This document shows, piece by piece, positions 24,835-36,384 of a DNA stretch of 64,000 nt. Each line of letters opens with the position of its first letter. Position 1 is the first letter of the stretch. Both the position numbers and the translations under genes were made by a program. The notes under the pieces were generated by a model. That model worked only from the letters and a program-made list of their open reading frames with translations, was not told where the DNA came from and did no database searches. This stretch comes from Larix kaempferi (lineage: Eukaryota > Streptophyta > Pinopsida > Pinales > Pinaceae), in contig BSBM01000442.1 in the NCBI GenBank assembly GCA_027924585.1, positions 9,920,001 to 9,984,000 on the forward strand, read 5' to 3'.

Positions 24835-25581
24835 ATGTTCAGTCACAAAGGAAGAATTGATAGTTTCTTGATAAGTTTGGGCTTTACCAAAAGTAAAGTT
24901 GATCCGTTATGAATGATGAACCTGTCATACTATTATTGTATGTGGATGATCTATTTTTACAAACAGATCATGAAAAGAAAGAAGAAGATGGTTGCAGAAA
25001 TGAAAATGAAAGATCTCTTACTTCCTAGGTTTGGAAGTATGGCAAGGCTCAGAAGGAATGTTTCTCAACCAGGGAAAGTATGCTGAGAAATCTTGAAAAG
25101 ATTTGATGTGTTGGAATGGCCACTCTCGTGGATTCCAGCTTGAATGTATTAGCGGATCACTCATAAAAGTTAGTGGATGTAATTCTGTACAGACAGATTA
25201 TTGGGTCATTGATGTATTTGACGAATACTAGGTCAGATATATGTTTTGCTGTGAACACCTTTAGGCAGTATTCAGTGGAACCTAGATGTGCTCACTTAAT
25301 AGTTGCAAAGCATGTGATGAGGTACCTAAAGGGTACGATAGACTTTGATCTATGTTATCTTGGAGATCATGACTTCAGATGGCTACACAGATGTTGATTG
25401 GGCAGGAAGTGTATCAGACAGGAAGAGCACGTCGAGAGGATGTTATTGTTTGGGATCGGCCATGATCTCGTGGTTTTGCAGGAAGCAGTCCAATGTGGCT
25501 CTCAGCACAACCGAAGTAGAATATATGGCTGCTTGCTCTGCTAGTTGTGAAGCGGTATGGCTTCAGGATTATTTGACTTAG
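24835..25581 (+). pseudogene. Copia A RT (C-terminal) and RNase H remnant
   Basis: Broken fragments of the Copia polymerase. RIDSFL (near 24856) and LLLYVDDLF follow each other, with the catalytic YVDD at 24939-24950. RNase H begins with IIGSLMYLTNT (about 25200) and ends with ALSTTEVEYMAACSASCEAV and a stop near 25581. Frameshifts (for example near 25385) and large gaps remove most of the fingers and palm. It would be inactive. The family assignment rests on these strongly conserved Copia motifs. Confidence 0.82.
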
Positions 25582-26019
25582 AGTTCAACCCAACTGTGAT
25601 CCTATGTGACAAACAAGATGGCAGAGAATCCAGTGTTCCATGACAAGTCAAAGCACATAGAGATCTGACATTTCTATATACAAGATATGGTGCATAAAGG
25701 AACTATAAAGTTTGAATCTGTAACAAGTTTCCGATGCACTAACCAATCCTCTACCTCAAGTGAACAAGTTACGGATGTACTAACCAAACCTCTACCTCAA
25801 GTAAATTTTGAGTATTTTTGAGATAAGCTTGGTAGGACCGTCCTCGAAAGGGGTAGTGATGTAGACACTGATGATGAGATTTTCCACATCGACAGTGAAG
25901 TTGATGATATGTAGGATACCTATATTGGTGATGCCGACAGAGAGGTTGGTGAATGGTCCTTAGAAAGGGTCTAAGTTGACAAGGGGATTGCATCATCGTT
26001 GAACACATGTTATAAAGTG

Positions 26020-26760
26020 AGCCGTAGACACATGTCTTCGAAAGTGAAGTCCATAGTGGAGAAGTGTGGATTGGATCATCCCTGGACTTCAGTCATAAAT
26101 TGAGCCGTAGACACATGTCTTTGAAAATGAAGTCCTTAGTGGAAAAGTTGGGATTGGATCATCCCTGGACTTCAGTCCTAAAGTGAGCCGTAGACACATG
26201 TATTCGAAAATGAAGTCCTTAGTAGAAAAGATGGGATTGGATCGTCCCTGGAATTATGGTCCCTTGAATTGAGCCATAGACATGATGTCTCCAAGAATGA
26301 AGTCCCTAGTGGATAGGATGGGATTGGATTGTCCCTGGATTTATGGTCCCTTGAATTGAGCCGTAGACATGATGTCTCCGAGAATGAAGTCCCTAGTGGA
26401 CAGGATGGGATTGGATCATCCATGGATTTATGGTCCCTTGAATTGAGCTGTAGACAGAGGTCTCCGAGAATTGATTGATGGGATTGGATCATCCCTAGAT
26501 TTATGGTCCCTTGAATAGAGACATAGGCAGAGGTATCCGAGAATTGGTTGATAGGATTGGATCGTCCCTAGACCTCGGTTCAAAAGGTACATGATAGGAA
26601 TGGATTGTCCCTGGACCTCGGTTCAAAAGGTATGTGATTGGGATTGCATCGTCCCTAGACATGAGACTTGTCTTAAAGTGATAAGGATTGATCATCTTGG
26701 AACTTGATCTGGATTGTATCATCCATGGACCTATGTCCTAAAGAGAGTCGGATTGATCAT
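26020..26760 (+). repeat. Copia A 3' hairpin repeat array
   Basis: Imperfect units of about 80-90 bp each carry GGGATTGGATCATCCC or a close variant (stem GGGAT/ATCCC) and an AGAC...GTCT inverted repeat (loops ACAT, ATGAT, AGAG). The same unit, more regular, forms the array in Copia C at 48460-49650. The array lies between the end of pol and the polypurine tract. Confidence 0.8.
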
Positions 26761-26768
26761 CCTATAAT

Positions 26769-27180
26769 ATGATCGTGTGTGTTGCAGGGCATGTTGCTAT
26801 TATGGATACTTGTATTGATGTATTGATACTTGTATTGATGATATGTATTGATGAGGATACTTGTATGTATACTTGTATTGACACTTGTATTGATGATGTG
26901 TATACTTGTATTGGTGTGGATACTAATACTGATGATCTAGATGACGATGTTACTAATCATGTAGATTGAGATGATGATCCAGATGCTGCAAATCGAGATG
27001 ATCCAGATGCTATAGATCGAGATGATCCAGATGATGTAGATCGTGATGATCCAGATGCTGTAGATCGAGATGATGTGATGACGATGCTGATGATCATATG
27101 ATGACGATGCTGATGATCGTGTGACGACGATGCTGTTGATCGTGAGGATATAGATGATGATGATGCTGTAGCTGTTTGGG
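26769..27180 (+). repeat. Copia A GATGAT-rich low-complexity tract
   Basis: Short repeats of TACTTGTATTGATG are followed by GATGATCCAGATGCTGTAGA and GACGATGCTGATGATCGTG units. It corresponds to the more regular 38-bp and 23-bp arrays of Copia C. Any translation is repetitive and I do not call a gene. Confidence 0.8.
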
Positions 27181-27355
27181 TGCTGTAGAAGACTCAGTAC
27201 TGAAGATGTTGATGTTCCAGTATTGAAGATATTCCAGTAACTGGTTGAGTTACTGATGATGTTGAGAAAGCTCCCAATTATTTATAGATGTATCATGTAT
27301 GATGTATTCGATGACTCCTTGCTCCTATAGATGTTGTTATAATATCCTTCTCGTT

Positions 27356-27364
27356 AAGGGGGAG
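27356..27364 (+). other. Copia A polypurine tract
   Basis: AAGGGGGAG directly precedes the 3' LTR at 27365. Confidence 0.85.
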
Positions 27365-27968
27365 TGTTGAATACTGTAACTTCTAAGAATATTACATTTG
27401 TACTTTGTTATTCCAGAGATGTTTCATTCCTCCATGAAGATCTTATTGTATATTTGGAGACGTTCATTCCTCCGTCGGATTGTGGTAACTTGGGTTATTA
27501 GAATTCCCTAGTGGGGGTCGGCCCTGTATGTGTTATGTGGGTCAAAGGGTTATTATACCACCCTAGTGGGGTCAGCGCAGTCAGTTGTAATGGGGTGTTT
27601 AACCCAGTGGTAAAGTTGGGGCTGACCTAGTTAATATAAAGTACAAGTCGGAGATGTGTATATATAGAGGAGGTGTGTTCCTCATTTGACACACTTCCCT
27701 CACTTGGAATGTAGCGCACTTGTGAGAGAGAGGTCTGTTATGGAGAAGGAGGAGATCATGTATTTTGTTTGCATCTTTGTATATTGCTAGTCATCTATAT
27801 TGAGGAATCTTTGCTGGGTTTTCTACCCCATGAGGGTTTCCCAGGATAAATCTGTCTCTCTTGTGTTTATGTTGTGCTTGTTGTTTCTTCAGTGATCCTG
27901 TATATGCTATTGTTGTGAAATGAAATGAAATGCTGATATTTTCTATCTTAGCATATTGAATCTTAACA
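27365..27968 (+). repeat. Copia A 3' LTR
   Basis: 604 bp, TGTTGA to TTAACA. It differs from the equivalent LTR in duplication copy 2 (39536-40139) at only about five positions, although it differs from its own 5' LTR at about thirty. TATA-like sequence near 27659. Confidence 0.9.
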
Positions 27969-28981
27969 TGTTATACCTCAATGTTACACACTAAACCCCA
28001 GTGTCGTATCCTTACACCAAGTGACCTAAACGACACTTCCCCCTAATGATCATTATACATTACTGGTACCCTCCTTGGTCTCACCTGGACACCCAGGAGT
28101 AAATTCTATTGCCTGAATATCGAAGACAACATCTTATCTTCCATGTGTCACCCAATCTGACCCAATTTGCATACATTGTTGCGCTTTGCACATCTACTGG
28201 GTAGCGACAATTAGGGTTGCTACGCTATGCTCAGACCCTGGGGCGCGGAAATGTCGCATTATGATCAGAACCAAGGGAACGACAATCCTCTTTTAGCCTT
28301 TTTTCCATGGATCTTGGATCTCACCTTTTGGGATATTTTCTTGGGATTACCATCTTTGATTCGATCCCAACCCCCTCTCTCTGTTTAGTAGGCTTGATCC
28401 ACTAAACACTCATTAGATCGATTTTACTCTCCTTTTGGTTAACCCTTCCAAACACTATAAAGGAGAGGCCTTCCATGGGCCAAAGGGAGGAATTTTGGGG
28501 CATCCAACCTATGATATTGAGACTTTTGCAGAGATAGCTAGAGGTAGGACTTGAAGCTGAAAGTTTGCTTGGACATCAATAAACCATTGTAAGCATCTTC
28601 AAGTTGTAAGAAAGTTAACTTGTCTTGTTTCCCAATTCATGCGTGTTGATTGTGTTTCAATTTCATTATTTGTATCTAGTTTAGATTTGGATTCTAACTT
28701 GTGATTCAGAGATCTTGGAGAATTGTATATGCTTGTGCATTGTCTGATCTTAATAGGTTCATCGTGAGGACTTCCGGATCTAAACGACGAGTGGGACAAA
28801 CATCGAGAGTGAAAGGTGAGTTGCTTTCTCTCACTCTCTTCAATAAAAAAAATCTGAAATACTTGTTTAATCTAGGATTCAAGATCGCATTTGTTTCATT
28901 TTTGTCTTAGTATAGAGTTAGTCTATCTTGCTCTATCCTAAGAGGGATTCTTTCTATCCGTAGGAATAAATATCTACAACA
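27969..28981. mobile_element. Solo LTR inside the decayed gene (copy 1)
   Basis: About 1,013 bp, starting TGTTATACC and ending CTACAACA, so TGTT/AACA ends. It is flanked by GAGTA (21216-21220, across Copia A) and TAGTA (28982-28986), a 5-bp target duplication with one mismatch. Removing the LTR and one TSD restores an uninterrupted minus-strand reading frame. On the plus strand it has a TATA box CTATAAAGG near 28455 and AATAAA near 28578, so plus is the likely orientation. A worn Met-like primer sequence may follow at 28982, but no interior is attached. Confidence 0.75.
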
Positions 28982-28986
28982 TAGTA

Positions 28987-29861
28987 TAATGGCTTGCATA
29001 TGTGTGTGCCTACATTATCTAATAAGCCACATGGAGGGGGGATTCCTTTCTCTTTCAGAAGCATCCCCGATCAAGGAAAGGGTGCTTGACTAGTAATCAA
29101 TCCACCAGATAAGAGGACATGAAAAATTCAGCGTCATCCTGGGTCATTCCTCCCTAGGCAGTGGTTATAAGTGAGGCAATGTAATCTGATATGATGTCTG
29201 CCCAATTGAAAATCACACCCTACATAGCTATGTGGATCATCACAGGAACCCAACCCAGTTTGTATATGTTCTTATTTGGCATGTTGAACACCCGTCTCAA
29301 CATCAGGGTGATGAGTCTATAGGGATTCCTTAGGATATTTCTCTCATATTCTACAATGTTTCTTTTCCTTATTTGCCTCTCGACGACTGTCATCTTTCTT
29401 GCGCATTCCCAAAGGTCCATCTTTAGCTCGGATAACCATTCATCGTTTAGGAAAAACTTAGGATGCGGTAGCTTGTATGCTGCTATGATATGTTCTGGCG
29501 CAAATGATGCAAGGCTCATCCCTATGACATCTATGATGAACCAGGAGTCAGTCTTACTTGTGATAGGATCCAACCGTTGACCTCAAAGCATGGGAACAAC
29601 TCAGGGTGGGTTGCTGCTTTGTGGAGACCGGATTTCTTTATGTTCCTGTAAACCATTTTCTCTTCCAAGGAGGCCATAGGGAAGCTCTGATCTTCTATGA
29701 CTCTGTACAACTCACCCCATTGGTATTCTGGGGTACCTCCTATGATAGCCTTCGTATCACCAAACATCATCTCAAGCGAGGTGTCCAAGAGGATTTCCAC
29801 GTCTGAATCTAACTTGGAAAACCTAGCTTTTTTCTTGGCAGACCAGTTGTGCATATCGGAC
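28987..29861 (-). pseudogene. Decayed minus-strand gene, N-terminal part, copy 1
   Basis: The minus-strand frame starts at 29861, right after a good splice-acceptor sequence (ATTATCATTTCAG, ending at 29862). It encodes a segment around SDMHNWSAKKKARFSK and YRVIEDQSFPMASLEEKMVY, shifts frame near 29575, continues through FFLNDEWLSELKMDLWE and NPYRLITLMLRR, and then meets several stops (first near 29169). The frameshift and first stops are shared with copy 2 (41157-42031), so they predate the duplication. The protein family is not recognised. The candidate intron and the promoter-like sequence at 30944-30986 suggest it was once a spliced transcription unit. Confidence 0.62.
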
Positions 29862-29862
29862 C

Positions 29863-30748
29863 TGAAATGATAATTAAAGGATAAATAATGAGTTTCATGG
29901 TTTGTGAGCAAAACATTGTTCTTATTCATGATTGTTAAAGAAAACATGAACTGAAAGGAATGCTAATTTTCATATAAACTTCCCATTAGAGACTGAAAAC
30001 AATGCAGACTAGCATTTACACCAAAACTCATTTATGTGGCAAGGAAAAGAATGCGATGCAGTGAGAAAATGAACTATCAGCATTTATTTGTAACTTCAAA
30101 CACTAGGTGCTTTTATGCCAAGGAAAACGAGAAGCCTCCCACTGAAAGAGTGTGTTCAAGGTTCATGCCTAACTTATCCTAAGAGATGACGAATAAGATG
30201 ACCAATAGAAATGAAGGTGTGTGCGCGATGACATAACGCGGCGACTAGGACACAAACTTCTTTCAATGCAAAAAAACTTGACTAGGAAGATGAAAAATGC
30301 AGTCACCGGGGTTTTAAGGTTTTAGATGGGGTTCAATGATAGCGATTCTTTCAAACTGGGGACAGGAAACATTCTCGATGAGTACCAGGTCAAGCGTGAC
30401 CAAATTCGAAAATGAAGGTGTTAGCACTCCATAAAATTTTGTGCTTCAATTTCTTCTAGTAGCGTTGATAGTGCAAAAATAAAGCATTTTTTTTTTTTTG
30501 GTGAAGTCTTCAATCTTGACCGAGAAAATGTTTTTTCCCTCAAGTTGATGACACTATGTTTCAAAAATCCAAAGGAAGGCCTAAAAATGTGTCAAAAAAT
30601 TTTCCCAAGTGAAAAGGACTTAGAAGAAAGATTGCTAAGTGTATAAGAATTATATTAAAATCGACAAACAAGAACCTACAAATGCTATAGTCCGATGATA
30701 AATATTAAAATGGTTAAACTCCAGCTAAGATCCGATGACGGAGATATT
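29863..30748. other. Non-coding gap between decayed gene and promoter-like site
   Basis: Possibly the intron or leader of the minus-strand gene. A poly-T run lies near 30488-30500. No coding or RNA gene is recognised here. Confidence 0.45.
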
Positions 30749-30920
30749 AAAAGGTACGGTCTCAATGTATTGTAAGTGGTTGTGGATGAAATACCACAGG
30801 AGCACGTGGCGTGTGGTTATTTATCTGCATCAACGCGAGGGTGGTATTATAAACCGCCTTCCGCCCATGCGGAACCACCATTCCCAAAGAAGAGGAGTAT
30901 AATAGCACATGCTATGTGTT
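30749..30920 (-). ncRNA. Candidate Pol III-type structured RNA, copy 1
   Basis: This is a predicted transcript of about 172 nt. The start is placed 24 nt downstream of the minus-strand TATA element, as in plant U6 genes, and the end at the first run of four T (30752-30749). The sequence can form a 5' stem ATAGC/GCTAT with a four-base loop. It can also form a nested hairpin in which GGTGGT pairs with ACCACC around a perfect TTCCGC/GCGGAA stem. Copy 2 has the same length and keeps these stems apart from one wobble. It matches no RNA I know: there is no U3 or U6 signature and no telomere template. About nine transitions separate the two copies, so there is no evidence of strong constraint. A Pol II leader is the main alternative. 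Confidence 0.3.
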
Positions 30921-30943
30921 ATCAAGTGTTGTGCGCGGTGGGG

Positions 30944-30986
30944 TATATAAACACCACGATTGTTTCCTGCTCAACCAATGTGGGAT
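30944..30986 (-). promoter_or_regulatory. snRNA-type promoter pair: USE and TATA, copy 1
   Basis: On the minus strand, ATCCCACATTG (30986-30976) matches 10 of 11 bases of the plant upstream sequence element RTCCCACATCG. After exactly 24 bases comes TTTATATA (30951-30944). This short USE-TATA spacing is the Pol III (U6/U3) type; Pol II snRNA genes use a longer spacing. The pair and its spacing are kept in copy 2. It could instead be a chance match within a Pol II promoter. Confidence 0.45.
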
Positions 30987-30999
30987 ATATCCCATAGAG

Positions 31000-33900
31000 A
31001 AAATCAAATGGGATAAGTATAACATGTTTTTGAGAAAATGCCTGTTTTAGTCACCATTTTCTAGCAGCTGTTTCCGCCAAACATGGAGGCATTTGAGGAA
31101 ACCGAGAGAGGTTTTTATTCAGCACAAGACATTCTCCAATAACCTCTCTCAGAATTTTCATAGGTGTTATGGGGTAAGATAATCAAAGCCATCTTTAGGG
31201 GGAAAGTTTCTAGAATTTCAGTTTACTATTTTAGTTATCAACTTCAAAGAGCTGTTTCTTCCAAATGAAGAAGAATTTTTAGAAACTGAAAGAGGCTTTT
31301 CTTCAGCACATTCCCAGTTACAAAAAACTCTCTCAAAATGTACACAGATATCTCCATATGAGATATACAGCTAGGGATTTGAAGCCTATTTTTCAGCAAA
31401 TTTAATTCCTGAAATAAAAAAAAGTTGTAACTATTTCTATTTTTAGAGTTTCAGTTAGGTTTTGAATTCAAGATTAGGTATAGGCCATCTTTCTATATAT
31501 TGATATGTAAAAAACATGTAAAACGGGGATTTTCAGAGAGAAAAAGAATTCATGTGCTAGGTTTTTGAGGTTTATTCCAGAAATTAATAAAGATTTCAAA
31601 GTTGAGCATATTTTTATCAAAGATTCATGTGTTGTTTTAAAATTACAGTCCGTACTTTCCCTTTCTTTACATGTGTATGTCAATCTTCTTTGTCATTCTT
31701 GCCATTATGTCTTTCTTCTATGCTTGAATGAAAGTCTAAAATAAATTGGGATTCATATTTTCTCTGCCTCAGTTTATCGCATTCAAGTATCCACCTGCTT
31801 CTCCAAAGTTAACAGTGGATTCATCTGAAAATCGATGCCCATTGTTGATGGATTATCATTAATTCTTTCCTGTCACTTGCAAAATCTTATTGACTATAAT
31901 AAAACATCTATCTTGCCTTTGTACAAAAGTTTGTTTGGCTACTGATCTGTATTTTTCTGTTTCTCGACTCCATTGCCCAATGGTATCTTTTTCCTGTTGA
32001 TCTAACCACATTATTTAAAGCCTACAAAGTTTTTACTGTGATTTTACAAATTTGGCCATTGAATTTATTGTCAAGCTGCTGTCGTGGTAACATTGGATAG
32101 CATATTTGCTAAGAGAGCCCTCTCTGGCTGAAAGAGGCCAACTTTTCAGTCTAAAGATTGGTTCGAAATAGGTTACGTCGGGGTTTCTTTGATACAGCCC
32201 AAGGAAAATCCGAGTGCTAACATAAGGCTACGACACAGTGTGTGAATACGGCTATAGGAACTTATGCTTGACAAGGCTATGGGTCAAAACATAGAGCCAA
32301 AACGCTTTAGTTGGTGCTGTGAAAGCAAGGGAGGTCGAGGTGTTGCCTCAAAGGAAAAGGGCTCTACACCCACCAAATAATGATTTGCCTCTTTTAAAAA
32401 AAATGAACCTCATAAACGCGATTTCAAATGGGACACAAAATGGAATAGAGATTTCTAGAGCCTACCTGTCAATGATGGAGAGGTTCACTGGTGAGAAATG
32501 TCTCCGATTGGTTGCAAAACAATGCTCTTCCCTTAGCGCATGAATGGAGTGTTTCTAACAATGCAAGCGATAGGGGGCGAACCACCAACCCCATTATATA
32601 TATATAATCCAAGCATTTAATACGCACGAGTTGATAGTTGGTTTTTTTAATGTGCACGGGGCTCGATGAAATGACTAATCAAAATGCACCTAGGATCATT
32701 AAAGAATCCACCTGCCACTTCGGCGATTTTGCATTTAATGCTTGCGCAATGGCCAGCGCACTTCAAACTAAACCTTGTGACTATGCGCTGCGACGAGGGG
32801 TCGAGTAATGGTCGGTGGGTGCAACTAAAAGGCTGCACAATGGTCGGAAATAATAAGCCTAGAAGATGCGACTAGGAAATGCGATGGAGAATTACGAAGT
32901 TAAGGCCAAATCTTGTGCAATCATCGGTAGGCTTAAGGCGAAAGCTTGCACAATATTCAGTGGGTAATAATTCAAAAGGGACCCACCCCGATCAGTAAAT
33001 GATAAGGTAAAAGGGTGCGCAACAATTAGCATGTTTAACATTAAAGTATGTGACTAGTCGGCGATGTTAAGATCAAGAGTTGCACAATGATCGATGCGAC
33101 AAGATTTACGACTGTGCAACGATCGACGAAATGAGGGTTAAAAGATGTGACCAGTCGGCGCGAAATAAGTCAAAAAGGTGTTCCTTGCTCAGCCGAGTTA
33201 GGATAAAAACTGCGACCATCTTTCTAAGAGACAGTCGAAACTTTCCTTAGTCGAAAAACAACTTCTTTTGGAGGAAGAAAAAGGGACAAACTTAGAAGGA
33301 AAAAGGCACTTTAAGAGACTACAAAAAATCTAAAAATCAAAGGAGGGTCCCTATAAAATTTAGAATTTTATGGGGATTAGGTTGCAGCAGCAACAATTGG
33401 TGATTCGCTGGTGAACACAGATCTCTGAAATAATCTCTTCTCCCAGGTCAGAAACTTATGAGTTGATGGTCCCATATATAACAAAATTGATCATCCGGTC
33501 CAGCTTCTTCATAATGGTGTTTGGGACAAAGGAAACCTTGAATCAGAATTATTTACAACTCTCTTAGGGCCAAAGCATGGGGTTCATTGTTTAAAACTGT
33601 CTTTCTCACGCCAACTAACACAGGACTCCACAGGATTGTAACAACATCCCACGAAAATATTGGTTTGTTCCTCACACCCATGCTGTCAGTATCCTTTTGG
33701 ATACTTTCTTTATTTACGAATTTTGTCGTTTGAGACTTCCATGATGACTTTCTTCCATCTTCAACATTAACTTGGGTTCTTCAATCCATAGTGTCCTTTT
33801 GTGTGAGAAAGAGATTTGTTTGATCATCGGGCTCACGGACGGAGAAGAACCTTACTGGGCCGACCTTTAGGACAGCTTCCTTGATTGGATGTCTTTGATT

Positions 33901-34488
33901 TTCTCAACCATGCTTTAATGGAGGCAAAAAATTTTGGAAAACAGACTCATTTGTATAATCTCTTTTGGCTTTTGATTGGCAGCATGGGATCATTTTAAAT
34001 ACCATACACTTGTGAGATATGCTTCCTCTTCATGGGTCCATTGTAGCTAACTTCCCGAGACACACATTAATGTGAGAGTGAATGGAACCTCGAGATACTG
34101 ACAAGGAAATCATAAATATTAGTTATTAAATAGGGGTTATTATGACACCAATATGGATCAAAAGGATCTCTTCACTTTGGAAACTAGCTAGTAAAAGCAA
34201 AGTCACATAGAGATCCTTTCATTACAAGTGGATTATGGCCTTTCAAAATTTGAGATTAATTCAAAGTCCTTCCCCTCAACTACGCCAAGAAGTTGGCTGG
34301 GGGTTTATTAAAGAATAAAGAGCTTCAAACAAGAATAGGGTGAAAAAGGTCAAAATAAACAATCAAATGAAACAAACTACAGACTCCTAGGTGATAAAGA
34401 ACAACAAATCAAATCAAACCAAAGAAAAGCAAACTTAGCAAAAACAAACAAAACAGGGCTTATTTATGTACAAAAATTCCCGCTAAAT
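31000..34488. other. Non-coding 3' region downstream of Gypsy pol, copy 1
   Basis: No gene is recognised. Between roughly 32700 and 33200 there are about ten degenerate repeats of a short motif like GCACAATGGTCGG with spacers. A minus-strand purine tract, GTTGAGGGGAAGGA (34279-34266), could be a Gypsy polypurine tract, but I could not define an LTR after it. The same region is at 51132-54259 in copy 2. Confidence 0.5.
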
Positions 34489-35325
34489 CTATGTAAAGTA
34501 TTGCTTTATATCAAGATCATTGACAGTGAGATTTTCTTCCTGCCCTTGTAAGTCTTTTAGTTTGTATGTTGACGGGCCAAGATTTTCATAAACTTGCTAG
34601 GGACCAATCCATAATTGTTGAAACTTTGTGTGCATTCCCTTACCATCATGTGCGTGATCCCACTTTAGAACTAAGTCACCTACTTCAAAATGCCTCCTGC
34701 CATACTTCTGCTTATCAAACCAGCTCTTGACAATATCTTGACGTTGGTTGAATTTGTCTTTGGCTCTCTGCCATGAGTCTTCAAGCTTCATTAGAGTATC
34801 GATTAGTGATTGTAAGACTTGGCTGCTAGAACCTTGAGAGGCTTGGGCTAAATGTAAGGATGGGAGTAATATGTTTGGATGGAGTATGGTTTCCTTACCA
34901 TAGACTAGAGTGTACGGGGAAAATCCTAAGGCATTCTTCGGGATCACCCTATCCACCCATAAAGCATTTGGGAAAGCCATATGCCAACTTCTTTGATTTT
35001 CAATGACAACTTTCTTGAGAATTCGGATAAGGTTTTTGTTTGAGGATTCAACCAGACCATTTGCTTGAGGGTGGTAGTTGGTCGAATAATGCAATTTAAT
35101 CCCTTTCTCATAAACAAACTAACTTAACTTTATAGATGAAAAATAAGTTGCATTATCAAAGACTAGGGAAATTGGAACCCCAAACCTAGTTATGATGTTC
35201 TCTTCCAGGAACTCGATAGCTGCATCTTCATTTACTTTGCGTAGCGGGACTTCTTCTGTCCACTGGGTGAAATAATATGTAGTTGTCAGAATATATGGAT
35301 GTTGCAGTAAAGAATTTGGGTTTAT
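34489..35325 (-). pseudogene. Ty3/Gypsy integrase C-terminal part, copy 1
   Basis: The minus-strand frame carries the end of the integrase core, with HYSTNYHPQANGLVESSNK holding the catalytic Glu. A C-terminal domain follows (FEVGDLVLKWDHAHDGKG), then an in-frame stop and a tail ending at 34489. It is cut at 35325 by the duplication junction, so the catalytic Asp near WGIDVIG seen in copy 2 is missing here, while the second Asp region is just retained. It belongs to the same pol as 54260-55590 and 62742-64000. Confidence 0.88.
35323..35325. other. Junction of 11.5-kb tandem duplication (3-bp microhomology TAT)
   Basis: Left of this point the sequence follows the Gypsy integrase (compare 55082-55096); right of it, it follows Copia A interior (compare 23837 on). 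TAT is shared by both parents. Copy 1 is 23840-35325 and copy 2 is 35326-55096 less two later insertions. Confidence 0.85.
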
Positions 35326-36384
35326 GAGATCATGAGGATGACACTAGTGCACACTTGAGCATGCACAGTGGTATAGAATGAATAGAAGTTCAAAAGTCAT
35401 ATAGAAGATCAAGCGAGAGGCAACCACACAAACATAAAAGATAAGTACTTGAGTTGTTATTTGAAATAATAAATGATATTGCTTGTAATAGTTGTATGCA
35501 TATTTGTATTCCTAGAATATATCATGCTGAGTGTAAACATTCATATAACATTGAATAGTATACTACTAATATGCATATGATTGGTAATTTGGACAAACAT
35601 TCCATTGTTTCTTGTCTAGAAGGAAACCTCTTTGCTGACATGCTGATAGCTGTGCACACTCTCGATAGTATGTTCTGGTAGAGATGGAACACATCTAGCT
35701 AGCCACTGTATGCATACAGGATATGGAAAAGTGTTGTGCCAAATTATTGGTCAAGATAGTAGCATAACTATGTAAATCATATCTATATGCATAATAGGTT
35801 ATCATGTCAACATGATTTGATGATTATGAAGCATTACTAATCATGTGCTTAATCTTGATTTGTAGGAAAGATCATGAAGAATGATGAACACCGAACAAGT
35901 GATAGATGTTCAACAAGAAGATTTACAAATCAAACATAATATAGAAGGCTCATGGCTAGAAGGTTCTCTTAAAAAAAGGAAGAGAATCATGATGATATGT
36001 TTGATCCAAGTGGCTAGATAAGATCATTATCTTAGTGATGTAATTGAAGAATAAGTGCGAATCAAGGATTCAATTGAAGAAAGCTCTGTATGGGTACCCA
36101 GGATCAATAGTCAATTGATGAGCTTAATGATCACCATGGGTGATGTGGATCTCAACCTTTGCTACAAGTTTGAATATGGTTTCCATACACAGATGACATG
36201 GATGCAAGAAGGAACTCACCACAGAGTTTGAATGATATTAAGGCTCATATCAGTAGACCCATCTGACGAGAGATGGCACAGATAGATATGCAAAAGATCA
36301 CTCAATGCAAAGTGTGAATGATGTTCATTCACAAAGGAAGAATTGACAGTTTCTTGATAAGCTTGGGCTTTACCAAAAGTAAAG

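Larger units (their letters stand above)
21226..27968 (+). mobile_element. Ty1/Copia element A, degenerate
   Basis: This is a full-length but coding-dead element: 5' LTR 21226-21829, worn primer site at 21830, leader, RT and RNase H remnants, 3' tandem repeats, polypurine tract 27356-27364, and 3' LTR 27365-27968. Both LTRs are 604 bp and differ at roughly 30 positions, so this is the oldest of the three Copia elements. I recognise no gag, protease or integrase. The domain order (RT then RNase H, with nothing after) and the RNase H motifs are of Copia type. It inserted into the solo LTR at 27969 and was later partly copied by the 11.5-kb duplication. Confidence 0.88.

Noticed and set aside
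29041-29065. Plus-strand splice acceptor-like CTTTCTCTTTCAG near 29050
   Set aside because: It lies within the decayed minus-strand reading frame, and no plus-strand exon of any recognisable kind follows.
30749-30920. Telomerase RNA, U3 or U6 identity for the candidate Pol III RNA
   Set aside because: I see no telomere-repeat template, no U3 box sequences and no U6 core. Only the promoter layout matches.
34266-34279. Gypsy polypurine tract and 3' LTR start on the minus strand
   Set aside because: The purine run is suggestive, but I could not find a matching LTR end, terminal repeat or target duplication, so no LTR is annotated.
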